64,000 bases of DNA from contig NZ_RCCE01000009.1 in the NCBI RefSeq assembly GCF_003663885.1, positions 1-64,000 of the forward strand. The letters run 5' to 3'. Position numbers and translations under genes: made by a program. This DNA comes from Litoreibacter meonggei (GTDB lineage: Bacteria > Pseudomonadota > Alphaproteobacteria > Rhodobacterales > Rhodobacteraceae). Shown piece after piece: positions 33,988-43,650 of this stretch. The notes under the pieces are model-generated. The model was not told the DNA's origin and did not search any database. It worked only from the letters and a program-made list of their open reading frames with translations. How positions within the stretch are numbered: position 1 is the stretch's first letter; the number at the start of each line of letters is the position of its first letter.

Positions 33988-33997
33988 GGAATTAATA

Positions 33998-36934
33998 ATG
34001 ACACTTACCGCCAACGAGGCCTCAGAAGTCGTGCCGTTCAGCCTGCGTGATGAACCTTCTTTAATTGAGAAGGCATGGCCGACTGCTAAAATATCGGCGG
34101 AGACACAGAAGGAGCGAAAGGCTGTTCAGGGCCAGACCCTGACAGGCCTCGGGTCCTATTGGAAAGGGCGTAAGCCCTTGATCTTGACGCGTGCTTGTGT
34201 GCTCGCCACGTTGCTTCCAGCGACGGACGACTTAGAGCGCGATGTCGAAATTTTCGAGAAGCTTATGGGCATGTCGGATGAGACATTCGGGCGGCGTTTT
34301 GAAGGCGGTCCGACCGCATTCGCAAAACTATTTCCAGAACACGCCTACGAAGTTGCTGATGACACCGGACGTTGGAACTGGCGGGATGATCTTGACCCGC
34401 GCGAGCGTCAGAAACGGATCGCGCGTGCCTTTATGGACATGCCTTATGCACAAAGGCTTGCGCATGTGAAACGGCCAGAGGAGCTGGCGGAACGAGACCT
34501 TCTGAGTGGCATATGGCAGGAGGTGAATGATCACCTCGGCACAAGTGCGCGAACGATTGCTGAGTTGGTGGAGCAACTCGGAATAATGCGGTTTGGTCGA
34601 CGGCCTCTTCTGGCTGATACCTTCTCGGGGTCTGGGTCAATTCCGTATGAGGCTGCACGGGTCGGTTGCGATGTCCTTGCGTCGGATTTGAACCCTGTGG
34701 CGTGTATGCTTAGCTGGGCCTCCTTTAATATCGTGGGGGCCAGCCCTGAACGTCACCGGCAGATCGAGCGCGAGATGCAGGATATCGCTGATCGCGTCGA
34801 TCGAAAGATCAGCGATTTGGGGATTGAGCACGATGAGAAGGGTAATCGCGCAAAACTCTACTTGTATTGCATTGAGACCAAGTGCCCCCGAACTGGTTGG
34901 ATGGTCCCCCTATCACCAACTTGGATGATCTCGAAAAAGCGGAACACGATTGCGCGTTTGGTCCCAGACCATGCCAACAAGCGCTACGACATTGATATCC
35001 TTACTGGGGTCACGGACGCAGAGGTGAAAGCCTCTGAGACCGGTACACTTCAGAAAGGTCGTATGCTCCATCCTATGCTCGATGACGACCTTGGCATCTC
35101 TATCAAGGAGATTAGAGGCGATTTCCGAACTGACAGCGGAGTGAACGGAAACCGGCTTCGTCCTTGGCAACAGAACGATGTTTCTCCCCGTCCAGAAGAT
35201 ATTTTTCAAGAGCGCCTTTATGCGATCCAGTGGATGGATGCTGAGGACATCAAGAATGGAAAGGCTAACCCACGTAACTGGTTCGCGTCTGTTACGCCTG
35301 ACGACTTGTCACGAGAATCAGCAGCTAACGATTACGCAGCGCAAAATCTGGAGAAATGGCGACGCGAAGGATGTGCGCCTGATATGGAGATTGAAACAGG
35401 GCAAGAGACTGCTCGTCTGTTGCGCGAAAGAGGGTGGACCCATTGGCACCAGCTTTTCTGTGCACGCCAGCTAATTGCTGGAGCATTAGTCCTGCAAAAT
35501 GGTCAAAAATCTCCAGAGACGCGCGCACTACTTGCGAGATACATAAACTGGAACTCAAAGCTGTGTCATTACGGTACCGGAGCAGCTCGGGAGTCAACAG
35601 CTCAAACATTTTACAACCAAGCACTCAACACTTTCCCAAATTATGGGGTGAGATCGTATGGCTTTGCGCGTTCATTTCTTGACGGCGTCCCTGGAAATGC
35701 ACCTGTTGGAGGAAATGCCCAAATCAAGAACGCCTCCGCAAAAGACGTTGTTGCAAAGGTGGATATGTACATCACTGACCCTCCTTATGCTGACGCGGTC
35801 CAGTACGATGAGATTACTGAGTTTTTCATTGCATGGCTTAGGAAGAATTCACCTGCGCCATTTAACGAATGGATTTGGGACTCTCGCCGAAACCTTGCGA
35901 TCAAAGGGGAGGGGCAATCGTTTAAAGTAGCGATGATCGACGCCTACAGGGCAATGACTGAGCATATGGCCGACAATGGAATTCAGATTGTCCAGTTCAC
36001 CCATCAGGACGCGAAGACTTGGTCTGATATGGCTCAAATTTTCTGGGGTGCTGGGCTTCAAGTTGTTCAGGACTGGTACGTTTCAACAGAAACTATGACA
36101 GAACTGAAGAAAGGCGGCTACGTTCAGGGCACGCACATGATTGTCTTAAAGAAACGTCAAGGCGCGCTATCTGGGTATACAGACGAAATCGTACACGAAA
36201 TTCGTGACGAGGTAGAGCGCCAGATTAAAGACATGATCGGCCTTAACGATCAGATGGACGCCGCCAGAGGAGAGAATATTTTCAACGACGCTGACTTGCA
36301 GATGGCAGGCTACGCAGCCGCGCTGCGAGTTTTAACCGCCTATACTAAGATCGATGGCAACGACATGACGCGCGAGGCGCTGCGCCCCCGTAAGAAAGGT
36401 GAGAAGACCCTCGTCGACGAGCTAACCGAATTCGCCGTTCAGACCGCCAACGAGTTTCTCGTCCCTGAAGGGCTTGAAAGAGAGCTCTGGCTTGATTTCA
36501 ACGGATCGGAGCGCTTTTACCTCAAGATGATGGATATTGAGGAAGCCGGTGAGGCAAAGTTGGACCAATTCCAAAACTTCGCTAAGGCGTTCCGAGTTGG
36601 GGACTATGATGAAATGATGGCATCGAATAGTCCAAACGGCGCTAAGCTCAAAACAGGGACCAAACTTGGCAAAACCTCAATGGCAGAAGGGGTTCCGTTT
36701 GGTCGGGATAGCATCGTTCGCCTTACTTTGCGCGCAATATGGCGTGTTGGAAAGGAGGATGAGGTAGAAGATGTTTTAGAAGAACTGCGCGACCTTATTC
36801 CAGACTATGTGCGAAAACGCGACGTTCTAGTCCAACTTTGCACGTATATGGCTTCTAAACGAGGGGAGTCTGAGCCTGAAGAGGCTAGCGCGGCTCGGAT
36901 CCTTGGTACAGCAATCCAGACGGAACGAATTTGA
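33998..36934 (+). CDS. DUF1156-type DNA methyltransferase of the Hma-like island
   Basis: 978 aa from ATG 33998, preceded by GAGG; an upstream in-frame start at 33908 would overlap DUF3780 and is unlikely. SAM-binding motif I, LADTFSGSGSIPYEAA, lies near residue 206, and VLASDLNPVACMLSW continues it. The catalytic motif DPPYADAVQYDE lies near residue 590. DPPY is typical of N6-adenine (or N4-cytosine) methyltransferases. The order motif I then motif IV with a ~380-residue insert suggests that the target recognition region lies between them. It presumably marks host DNA so that the helicase and ATPase act on unmodified invaders (inference). Confidence 0.85.
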   Translation: MTLTANEASEVVPFSLRDEPSLIEKAWPTAKISAETQKERKAVQGQTLTGLGSYWKGRKPLILTRACVLATLLPATDDLERDVEIFEKLMGMSDETFGRRFEGGPTAFAKLFPEHAYEVADDTGRWNWRDDLDPRERQKRIARAFMDMPYAQRLAHVKRPEELAERDLLSGIWQEVNDHLGTSARTIAELVEQLGIMRFGRRPLLADTFSGSGSIPYEAARVGCDVLASDLNPVACMLSWASFNIVGASPERHRQIEREMQDIADRVDRKISDLGIEHDEKGNRAKLYLYCIETKCPRTGWMVPLSPTWMISKKRNTIARLVPDHANKRYDIDILTGVTDAEVKASETGTLQKGRMLHPMLDDDLGISIKEIRGDFRTDSGVNGNRLRPWQQNDVSPRPEDIFQERLYAIQWMDAEDIKNGKANPRNWFASVTPDDLSRESAANDYAAQNLEKWRREGCAPDMEIETGQETARLLRERGWTHWHQLFCARQLIAGALVLQNGQKSPETRALLARYINWNSKLCHYGTGAARESTAQTFYNQALNTFPNYGVRSYGFARSFLDGVPGNAPVGGNAQIKNASAKDVVAKVDMYITDPPYADAVQYDEITEFFIAWLRKNSPAPFNEWIWDSRRNLAIKGEGQSFKVAMIDAYRAMTEHMADNGIQIVQFTHQDAKTWSDMAQIFWGAGLQVVQDWYVSTETMTELKKGGYVQGTHMIVLKKRQGALSGYTDEIVHEIRDEVERQIKDMIGLNDQMDAARGENIFNDADLQMAGYAAALRVLTAYTKIDGNDMTREALRPRKKGEKTLVDELTEFAVQTANEFLVPEGLERELWLDFNGSERFYLKMMDIEEAGEAKLDQFQNFAKAFRVGDYDEMMASNSPNGAKLKTGTKLGKTSMAEGVPFGRDSIVRLTLRAIWRVGKEDEVEDVLEELRDLIPDYVRKRDVLVQLCTYMASKRGESEPEEASAARILGTAIQTERI

Positions 36935-36950
36935 TGCGAGAGGTCGCAAG

Positions 36951-39737
36951 ATGGCAGATCTGATCTCTCGCTTCTCTTCACGCAATCAACGTTTGAGCCA
37001 CGTCTTTTTGAAAGATCGGCTTCAGGGAGCTGAGACCTATGACCGGATCGCAGGGTACTTTCGCTCATCGGTTTTCGACTTAATTCATGAGGAAATCAGC
37101 ACCATTGGTCGTGTCCGAATTGTTTGTAATGCAGATCTAGACCCTCGTGATTTAACTGCAGCCACCCTTAGTCAAAAGGCGCGTGACCAAGCGCAGGTCG
37201 AGCGCTGGCATGAACAAGGTGACGAACTTGATGCCTTGTTGGAGCGTCCACGCTGGCGACGCCTCTATCAAATCCTGACCGCTGGGAATGTTGAGATTAG
37301 GGTTGTTTCCCGAGACAATGCTCCATTCTTACACGGGAAGGCTGGCGTGATCACAAGGCCTGACGGCACGACGTCAAGTTTCATCGGATCCATCAATGAG
37401 ACTGCAAACGGTTGGGCTCAATCCTATGAGATGATCTGGGAAGATCCCGCGCCCGAAGCGGCGACTTGGGTTCAAGATGAGTTTGAATGGCTTTGGAAAA
37501 AAGGTGTTCCGCTTTCACAAGCAGTGATCGACGAAATTGGCCGTACTGCCGAGAAGGTCGAAGTGCATGTAGAAGAAATGCGCGATGACCCGATAGGGTT
37601 GGCTAAGTCTGTTACGGTGGAGAGTCCGCTCGTGCGCCGCGGAGAGGGCTTGGCTCCATGGCAAAAAGCGTTTGTTAAGATCTTCGTTGAGCACGACCAG
37701 AATTATGGTGCAGCCCGCCTTTTGCTCGCCGATGAGGTCGGAGTTGGAAAGACCTTGTCGATGGCTGCGGCGGGCGCTCTAACGGTGTTAATGGGGCAAG
37801 GTCCATTTCTAATCCTCTGCCCAGCAACTCTCACTCTTCAATGGCAAATGGAACTTTGGGATAAGCTCGGTCTTCCTGCGTGCGTATGGGGGCGTGCACC
37901 ACAGAAAGGATGGCTAGATCATCAAGGGCATCTTTATCGGTCTCGTGACCCTGAAGACGTTTTGCGCTGTCCATCTCAGATCGGCATTGTCTCGACGGGA
38001 CTTCTGGTAAAAGGAGGGCCAGAAGCGCAGGCCCTGATGCGCGGCAACTATGGCATGATTGCCCTTGATGAAGGTCATAAGGCACGTGTGCGCCGTGGTA
38101 TTGGTATCGAAGAGCCTGAGCCGGGAAAACTCTATCAGGCAATGGAACGACTTGCTGGTCGGACGCGCCATTTAGTTATCGGCACTGCAACCCCTATTCA
38201 GACCAATCGGGACGAAATCTGGGATCTGATAAAACTCCTGGCTTATGGGCAGGATCACGTTCTCGGTCGGCCAAGTGTGTCTCGATGGTGGGACGCAGAG
38301 CAATCGCTCGACTTGATTTCCGGAAAGGAAACTCTTCCTGACCCAGCAACCGCCTGGCCATGGCTCCGGTCACCGCTGCCTCACTCAAGCGAAGCTTCAG
38401 TTTTTCGGGATGTCCGTGACGACCTTATGGTCGAGGATCGCTCATTCTTTACCGACAGGGGCGTTGCGGATCTGGACGATTTCACTCGGGGAGAGCTTGA
38501 AGATCTATTGGAGAGCGGTGAGATCGCCCGAAAGCTTCCGTTTATGCGCTATCACAATCCTCTCGGTCGTCATGTGGTTTTGCGGCGTCGTAAGACGTTG
38601 GAGGATGCAGGACTTCTAGATAGAATTGCAGTAAATATACACCCGCGAGCGGGGACAGCACCAGGCATATTCGAGAGAAACGCAGTCCGAACGCCCCATT
38701 TCTACGATCGCGCTTATGACGAAGTGCGTTTATTCACGCGCGCCATGAAAGCACGTCAAGCTGGGACAGGGTTCCTCGGTAACTTGATGATGCAGCGTAT
38801 CTGCTCGTCCGTTGCCGCCGGAATTTCGACTGCAACGAAGATGCTAGAACGCAGGCGAGAGGGGCTATTGTCAGAACAGACCGACGATCCAGATCTTCTT
38901 GAAGCTATCGAGGATATGGGACTGGAAGCCTATTCCGCTGCCGTTGATGTAGAAGCACAACACCTCGAGCGTGTCCTTGATGTCCTCACATCTGCACGCC
39001 AAGAAGATCCCAAAGGGCGCGCTGTGATGCATTACCTTGATCAAGAGGGATGGTTGGCGCTCGGATGCATAATATTTTCACAATACTATGATACGGTCCG
39101 TTGGGTCGGAGAGATGGTTAGCGAAAAACATCCAACCGAGCCGGTAGCCGTCTATGCTGGGGTTGGGAAGTCCGGTGTACTTCTTGGAGGAGAGTGGCGG
39201 AGCGTGGATCGCGAGGACATCAAAAAGGGAGTCAAAGAGCGTAAGCTTAGGGTCGTCTGTGCCACTGACGCGGCTTGCGAGGGATTAAACCTGCAGACAT
39301 TGGGTTCTTTGATTAACGTCGACCTACCATGGAACCCTTCTCGGCTTGAGCAGCGAATTGGGCGGATTAAACGGTATGGCCAGCAACGCCGTGAAGTGGA
39401 TATGGCGAATTTAGTTTATGCAGGAACTATCGACGAAACCGTATATCAACGCCTATCTGAACGGATGCAGGATCGGTATGATATACTGGGCTCGCTACCC
39501 GATACGATTGAGGATGACTGGATTGAGGACATTGAGCGCCTTGAGGCGGAGCTTAAGACATTCACGAAGCCAGATAGTCCTGCTGATGTTTTTAGTCTTC
39601 GATATGGTGACTTTCTCAGCGTAGATGGAGATGATCGGGGATGGGAAGTCTGGACCAAAGTTGTCGCGCGGCGTGATATTGAAGAGAAGCTGATGCGTCC
39701 CTGGAAGAAGCGAGACCAAAACCCAGAAGCGATTTAG
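36951..39737 (+). CDS. PLD-SNF2 helicase of the Hma-like island
   Basis: 928 aa from ATG 36951 (GAGAGGTC upstream). Residues ~1-190 form a phospholipase D-like domain with HGKAGVI and SFIGSINET, one HKD-type half site. The SF2/SNF2 helicase follows: LLADEVGVGKTLSMA near residue 263, LCPATLTLQWQMEL, ALDEGHKAR (DEAH-like), GTATPIQTNRDEIWDL, and the second RecA lobe with VVCATDAACEGLNLQTLG and WNPSRLEQRIGRIKRYGQ. It could translocate on unmodified DNA and nick it through the PLD domain, or act as a remodeller. It ends in a 4-nt overlap with the convergent fragment at 39734. Confidence 0.87.
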   Translation: MADLISRFSSRNQRLSHVFLKDRLQGAETYDRIAGYFRSSVFDLIHEEISTIGRVRIVCNADLDPRDLTAATLSQKARDQAQVERWHEQGDELDALLERPRWRRLYQILTAGNVEIRVVSRDNAPFLHGKAGVITRPDGTTSSFIGSINETANGWAQSYEMIWEDPAPEAATWVQDEFEWLWKKGVPLSQAVIDEIGRTAEKVEVHVEEMRDDPIGLAKSVTVESPLVRRGEGLAPWQKAFVKIFVEHDQNYGAARLLLADEVGVGKTLSMAAAGALTVLMGQGPFLILCPATLTLQWQMELWDKLGLPACVWGRAPQKGWLDHQGHLYRSRDPEDVLRCPSQIGIVSTGLLVKGGPEAQALMRGNYGMIALDEGHKARVRRGIGIEEPEPGKLYQAMERLAGRTRHLVIGTATPIQTNRDEIWDLIKLLAYGQDHVLGRPSVSRWWDAEQSLDLISGKETLPDPATAWPWLRSPLPHSSEASVFRDVRDDLMVEDRSFFTDRGVADLDDFTRGELEDLLESGEIARKLPFMRYHNPLGRHVVLRRRKTLEDAGLLDRIAVNIHPRAGTAPGIFERNAVRTPHFYDRAYDEVRLFTRAMKARQAGTGFLGNLMMQRICSSVAAGISTATKMLERRREGLLSEQTDDPDLLEAIEDMGLEAYSAAVDVEAQHLERVLDVLTSARQEDPKGRAVMHYLDQEGWLALGCIIFSQYYDTVRWVGEMVSEKHPTEPVAVYAGVGKSGVLLGGEWRSVDREDIKKGVKERKLRVVCATDAACEGLNLQTLGSLINVDLPWNPSRLEQRIGRIKRYGQQRREVDMANLVYAGTIDETVYQRLSERMQDRYDILGSLPDTIEDDWIEDIERLEAELKTFTKPDSPADVFSLRYGDFLSVDGDDRGWEVWTKVVARRDIEEKLMRPWKKRDQNPEAI

Positions 39738-40067
39738 CCGCACTTCATGGAACGAATATTTCTGTAAGATGCTGATATATTTTCTATATTTATCGTGAGT
39801 GCTGTCTGAAGTTTTGGTTGCGTGTTGCCGTCAGTCACTAGTGTTTCTATGCCGTTCACATGATCCGCATGCATATGTGAGATCACCAAAAGATCGAGTC
39901 GCGCTCCTTTACCGTAAGCCTGCTCTGACGCCGCATAGAGTGTTTTGTAACCGCGCCATATGCACGTTCGGTCCAGTTGGGCCAACTTGATTGCGAAAAA
40001 ATATCGCGAGGTGACGTTTGGGCCAATTTTGGTTGACGCGGCTCATTGATAAGATTCAGAAAATCAC
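39734..40067 (-). pseudogene. Fragment of a metallo-beta-lactamase-fold protein
   Basis: One short frame (39734-39985) contains LDLLVISHMHADHVNGIETL, the HxHxDH zinc motif of MBL hydrolases, but lacks the usual N-terminal beta-strands and most of the C-terminal fold. No longer frame restores them. It sits at the junction between the defence island and the hydrolase pair, so it looks like a leftover of a lost gene cut by recombination. Confidence 0.55.
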
Positions 40068-41075
40068 TCAATGGTTGCGCTTAAGTAACCGTTTCAAACC
40101 CCATCCAGCAACGAGGATGTGGGGAGGTAATGCTAACGAATAATGACCGCAATTCAGCTCCAAAATGCTTGGTTTTGCTCCAGCTTCTATTAGCCTATCC
40201 ATGAACTGCTTCGATACCTCTGGCAGTACAACCGTATCTCTCTTAGCCAAAACAACATGAAGATCGAGATCAGGCCGTGCAAGCCTGTCCACGTAATTCT
40301 CCAAGTTGATTGGACCCCACGCCCTCCTGAGATTAGCTAAGTCAATCTCAAGCTCAAGGCTCTTGCGTATCTTTTGGGTTGCGCGACCCGTCCATACAAA
40401 ATCCGCGAAGCTTCCCGCCGTGAGAAATAGCGATGCCTTTCGGACAGATTTTTCGTGTGCCGCGACCAGACCCGCAACCCACGAACCCAAACTCATACCA
40501 AGAACCGAAATCTCGCCATATCCTTCTGATTTCAACCAACGTATGAGCTTTCGCCCATCCCATACTGCCTGTCTCATTGATTGAATTGTACGACCAAGAT
40601 TTGGACTAAGGATGTAGTCTGCGTGAGTAGAGTTAGGGCGGCTCCGCTCGAAATGGTAGGGCAAAGCGATCTCAACAACCGTGATGCCTCGCTTTGAGAA
40701 AAAGTTGGCAATTTGGCGGTTTCGTGTACTCGCGTTCCAATGATGAAAAACCACTAGAGCGTGGTCAAGGGAACCGCTGTCTGTCACCTTCGCCCAAACC
40801 ACGTTGTTTACTTCGACGTCTGTTGAAATGCCCGATGGGAACTTTATCCAATCTTCATTCATTTCAAAACCCAGCGTGTCTCCACAAGGATCATCGTAGA
40901 AGGTCGTATTGGCGACGGCTGCGTCGGCAAGATCGCAAAATTCTGCGATACCTGTTGCATTTGTCGCCACTGAAAACCCAACCTCCGCATCAAGTTCGAA
41001 ATCCGCTGTATGCTTCACGTCATCGCCGCGCTGCGCCCGCCGTTCGTCCCAATTATCCAACCATTTATGATACAA
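40068..41075 (-). CDS. Alpha/beta hydrolase (RcgR-like, putative lactone hydrolase)
   Basis: 335 aa. The nucleophile elbow GMSLGSWVAG is near residue 195, an Asp is in AKRDTVVLPE near 276, and the final His is in LNCGHYSLALP near 308, a complete triad. The first ~60 residues are acidic. It starts at TTG 41075, overlapping the end of the membrane protein gene by 11 nt, so the two are translationally coupled. From memory, coupled pairs like this in Rhodobacteraceae are annotated RcgR (putative quorum lactone hydrolase) and RcgA (putative transporter); that name is a recollection and the substrate is unknown. Confidence 0.7.
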   Translation of the reverse strand: MYHKWLDNWDERRAQRGDDVKHTADFELDAEVGFSVATNATGIAEFCDLADAAVANTTFYDDPCGDTLGFEMNEDWIKFPSGISTDVEVNNVVWAKVTDSGSLDHALVVFHHWNASTRNRQIANFFSKRGITVVEIALPYHFERSRPNSTHADYILSPNLGRTIQSMRQAVWDGRKLIRWLKSEGYGEISVLGMSLGSWVAGLVAAHEKSVRKASLFLTAGSFADFVWTGRATQKIRKSLELEIDLANLRRAWGPINLENYVDRLARPDLDLHVVLAKRDTVVLPEVSKQFMDRLIEAGAKPSILELNCGHYSLALPPHILVAGWGLKRLLKRNH

Positions 41076-42627
41076 CCTGATTGTCCTTCCGTTTGCTCTC
41101 TGTCCGTTTTCCTAAAGCTGGATCGAAGAGGCCGTACACAGCGACCAATAATCCGACACAAAGTAGGATCGAAAAACCAGCGAAAGCACCAATCATCAAA
41201 TAGCCAATGGTGAGTAGTGCAACGATTGCCGTCATTTTCACCGAAGCCTCATGAAACGAGCTACCGAGACCAATTCTGATGGAACCATAAAAAAACGGGG
41301 TACATGTCGCCAAAGTAACCAACAAGCTGGTGTAGTGTGTTGGTCTGCGGAATGTATTCTCAGGGTTCAACACCTCTGATCCCCTCAACACTGAAAGCAT
41401 GTCCTCAACCAGCCAACGTAGGATACTTGTTCCGCTCGACGTTAAATAGAAGCTTTGTAACTTCATACAGGTTGCAACCATGATCCCTAAAAGAGTGCAG
41501 CGGAATATACCACGCATTACTCTCAGGCTGACTTCATGAGCGTCTTCTTCTGAGGCAACGTTAGAGTGGCTGGCAATGTCCCAAAGGTCGTAGGCTAGCG
41601 TGTAGAGCAAAATGAGACCTGCAAATAGCAGATAGAAACAAATACACATGTATAGGTAAGCGAAACCAGTGAATGCGAAGGCTTGCGGCACTGATATGAC
41701 GTCTGGACGTACAAGCGCCAATGTTCCCCAGTCTATAGCGTAGTCGCCCCCTCCGCTCGATAACGACACAAAGCGAACACCTATCCACTGAAAAAGGCCA
41801 GCAAACCCAATACATATCAGAAAAACAGACCAATACGTGTAGGATGAACCTTTAATCCTACGTGCCCAATCACCCGCACTGCTCGTTCGTTCAGCTTCCG
41901 TTAAAAACGTCAAACGGCCTTCATTTTTCCAGAAAACAAGCAGCTCAATGACGAACGCACAAAACAACGGCAGGAAGACCATAAACAAGAACGTCCAATT
42001 TGGTGCCCAGAGGAAACCAACTTGCTTCAAGGTCGCATCCGTATCGCCATAGGTGACGTTGTGAATACCCAGAAAATATGACGAAAATCCAAGCGCGACA
42101 GCCCCTGCAAAAATAGAAGAAGGTAAGTCTAGCGGAGACCCAGAAAAAATTGCTTCTGAACGCCTTGCAAGGCTAAATCCTTGTATCGGAAAAGTAAGAA
42201 CATTGAGGTTTTCGGTCTCTTCCACCAACGCTTTGGTTGCCAGCTTCCTCTTTGCCGCTTTTCTCTCGTTCGTCAGCCTTTCTTTTGCCGCTGTCAGTTC
42301 AGCTTGCCATAGGCTTGCGGCTTCGGGATCGTTGCACCCAAAGATACGTGCCAGCCAACGGATATTGGTGGAACTGATGCCATGATCATTATCTTGAAAC
42401 CAGACTTGCACGGTCCGCAGATCTATACCGTCACGATTTACATCAATGGCCGAAATTGCTTCGACGAGTAGGTCCGCAGTCCAAGGGCCGTCAGCCAAGC
42501 CATGCTGATCTACAGGACGTCCAGCACCTTCCGCCGCCAAGCGGGAAAAAAGCGCTTTGAAGTTTCCGGAGAAATTCTGCGGTGCAACAAAATACTTACC
42601 GTTCTTTATCAGGCTGTTATGAGGCAC
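41065..42627 (-). CDS. RcgA-like membrane protein with N-terminal soluble domain
   Basis: 520 aa, starting at GTG 42627 after AGGGGAAC. Residues 1-~130 are soluble, with GKYFVAPQNFSGNFKALFSR, GIDLRTVQVWFQDNDHGISS and NIRWLARIFGC, the latter resembling a helix-turn-helix or signalling module. Seven or so membrane helices follow (about residues 165-500). The combination of a DNA-binding-like domain and a membrane domain is unusual and could sense a signal that the coupled hydrolase degrades. Named RcgA-like from memory. Other possibilities: a transporter or a membrane-bound regulator. Confidence 0.6.
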   Translation of the reverse strand: MPHNSLIKNGKYFVAPQNFSGNFKALFSRLAAEGAGRPVDQHGLADGPWTADLLVEAISAIDVNRDGIDLRTVQVWFQDNDHGISSTNIRWLARIFGCNDPEAASLWQAELTAAKERLTNERKAAKRKLATKALVEETENLNVLTFPIQGFSLARRSEAIFSGSPLDLPSSIFAGAVALGFSSYFLGIHNVTYGDTDATLKQVGFLWAPNWTFLFMVFLPLFCAFVIELLVFWKNEGRLTFLTEAERTSSAGDWARRIKGSSYTYWSVFLICIGFAGLFQWIGVRFVSLSSGGGDYAIDWGTLALVRPDVISVPQAFAFTGFAYLYMCICFYLLFAGLILLYTLAYDLWDIASHSNVASEEDAHEVSLRVMRGIFRCTLLGIMVATCMKLQSFYLTSSGTSILRWLVEDMLSVLRGSEVLNPENTFRRPTHYTSLLVTLATCTPFFYGSIRIGLGSSFHEASVKMTAIVALLTIGYLMIGAFAGFSILLCVGLLVAVYGLFDPALGKRTESKRKDNQVVS

Positions 42628-42778
42628 TTTTTCGTTCCCCTGCGCAACTGTGCGTTCTTTTTCGTGCTTATGCAGAAATTCTATTCACAACTAGTACGGG
42701 TACTTCCTGCTGCCAAATGCAGAAGTCAAAAACCAAATTTTTAGGCATTTCTTCGCCGCAAATTCAGGGGCCTTCATC

Positions 42779-43003
42779 ATGACAACTGCTATCAATGCGT
42801 TGACCAAATCGACCCGACCTAGTTTATCAACCACTACGAAGACCGCTCGCCAGGAAGTAAAACAACGTCAGCACGCAGAACCAATCAAATTCATCCTTGA
42901 TAAGGACACGCGGGATGTTGTCGGGTGGCTCTATAAATGGAACACGGGCGCACTTGTCCCAATGTGGAAAGATGGTGCCTGTCAGAACGTCATTTATGAA
43001 TGA
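42779..43003 (+). CDS. Small conserved protein, second copy of the 8154 family (74 aa)
   Basis: 74 aa; its last 45 residues align with the 50-aa protein at 8154-8306 (HAEPIKFILDKDTRDVVGWL, YKWNTGALVPMWKDG, VIYE). The first ~28 residues are Thr/Ser/Lys-rich and absent from the other copy. AGGGGC precedes the ATG. It is downstream and divergent from the RcgA-like gene. Function unknown; conservation of the core in two separate contexts argues that it is real. Confidence 0.7.
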   Translation: MTTAINALTKSTRPSLSTTTKTARQEVKQRQHAEPIKFILDKDTRDVVGWLYKWNTGALVPMWKDGACQNVIYE

Positions 43004-43323
43004 TGTGGGCTGTCGGGAGGATTGAATCGTGATTATTTTAGGTCAGCAATACTGACTTATTTAACATAACAGTTCTTATGCGATTTTTATCAGGCGGCAA
43101 AATTTCCTAATGGAATTCGTATATAATGGGACTGAAATAATGAGGTTCAGAACCATTAGCCGCCGTTCGTGCAGCACGCAGCGAAGGTGTCGAACGAGCC
43201 CATTGTGTGAATTTGCTTTTCTCGCCGCGCGCGCTCGCAGCGCGGAGAATGCTGCGTTAGCGTAAAATTCGGTGCTGCCACGCGGCGAGAGAACCAGCCA
43301 TTCGTGCAAAGTGCAGCAGGGAT
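43004..43323. other. Non-coding stretch left of the IS element
   Basis: About 320 bp with no gene. A weak hairpin GTCAG-CAATA-CTGAC (43042-43056) could end the preceding gene. The part 43160-43320 contains GCAGCGAAGG and GC-rich palindromic pieces that look like chromosome-derived intergenic sequence. Confidence 0.4.
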
Positions 43324-43386
43324 TGACCTGCGCCCCTAAAACTCCTCCAAATTTGTGTAGAGTCCGCCCAACAAAAGGACGGACAA

Positions 43387-43650
43387 ATGAAGGCACGATT
43401 TACGGATGAACAGATCGTTGCGATGATCAAAGAACAGGAAGCTGGCGAGAAGACTGCCGATGTATGTCGGCGGCACGGGATCAGCTCAGCGACGTTCTAT
43501 AAATACAAATCGAAGTATGGCGGCAAGGAGCCATCTGACGCGAAGTGGTTGCGAGCGTTGGAAGACGAGAACGGCAAGCTGAAGAAGCTTTTGGCAGAAC
43601 AGATGTTGGACAACTCTATGTTGCGAGACATCAATTCAAAAAAATGGTGA
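43387..43650 (+). CDS. IS3-family transposase OrfA
   Basis: 87 aa. A helix-turn-helix (residues ~5-45: [40 protein letters not shown]) is followed by a leucine-rich coiled coil ([20 protein letters not shown]). It binds the inverted repeats and dimerises. AAAGGACGG precedes the ATG. The gene ends in AAAAAAATGGTGA, the slippery run for -1 frameshifting into orfB. Confidence 0.92.
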   Translation: MKARFTDEQIVAMIKEQEAGEKTADVCRRHGISSATFYKYKSKYGGKEPSDAKWLRALEDENGKLKKLLAEQMLDNSMLRDINSKKW

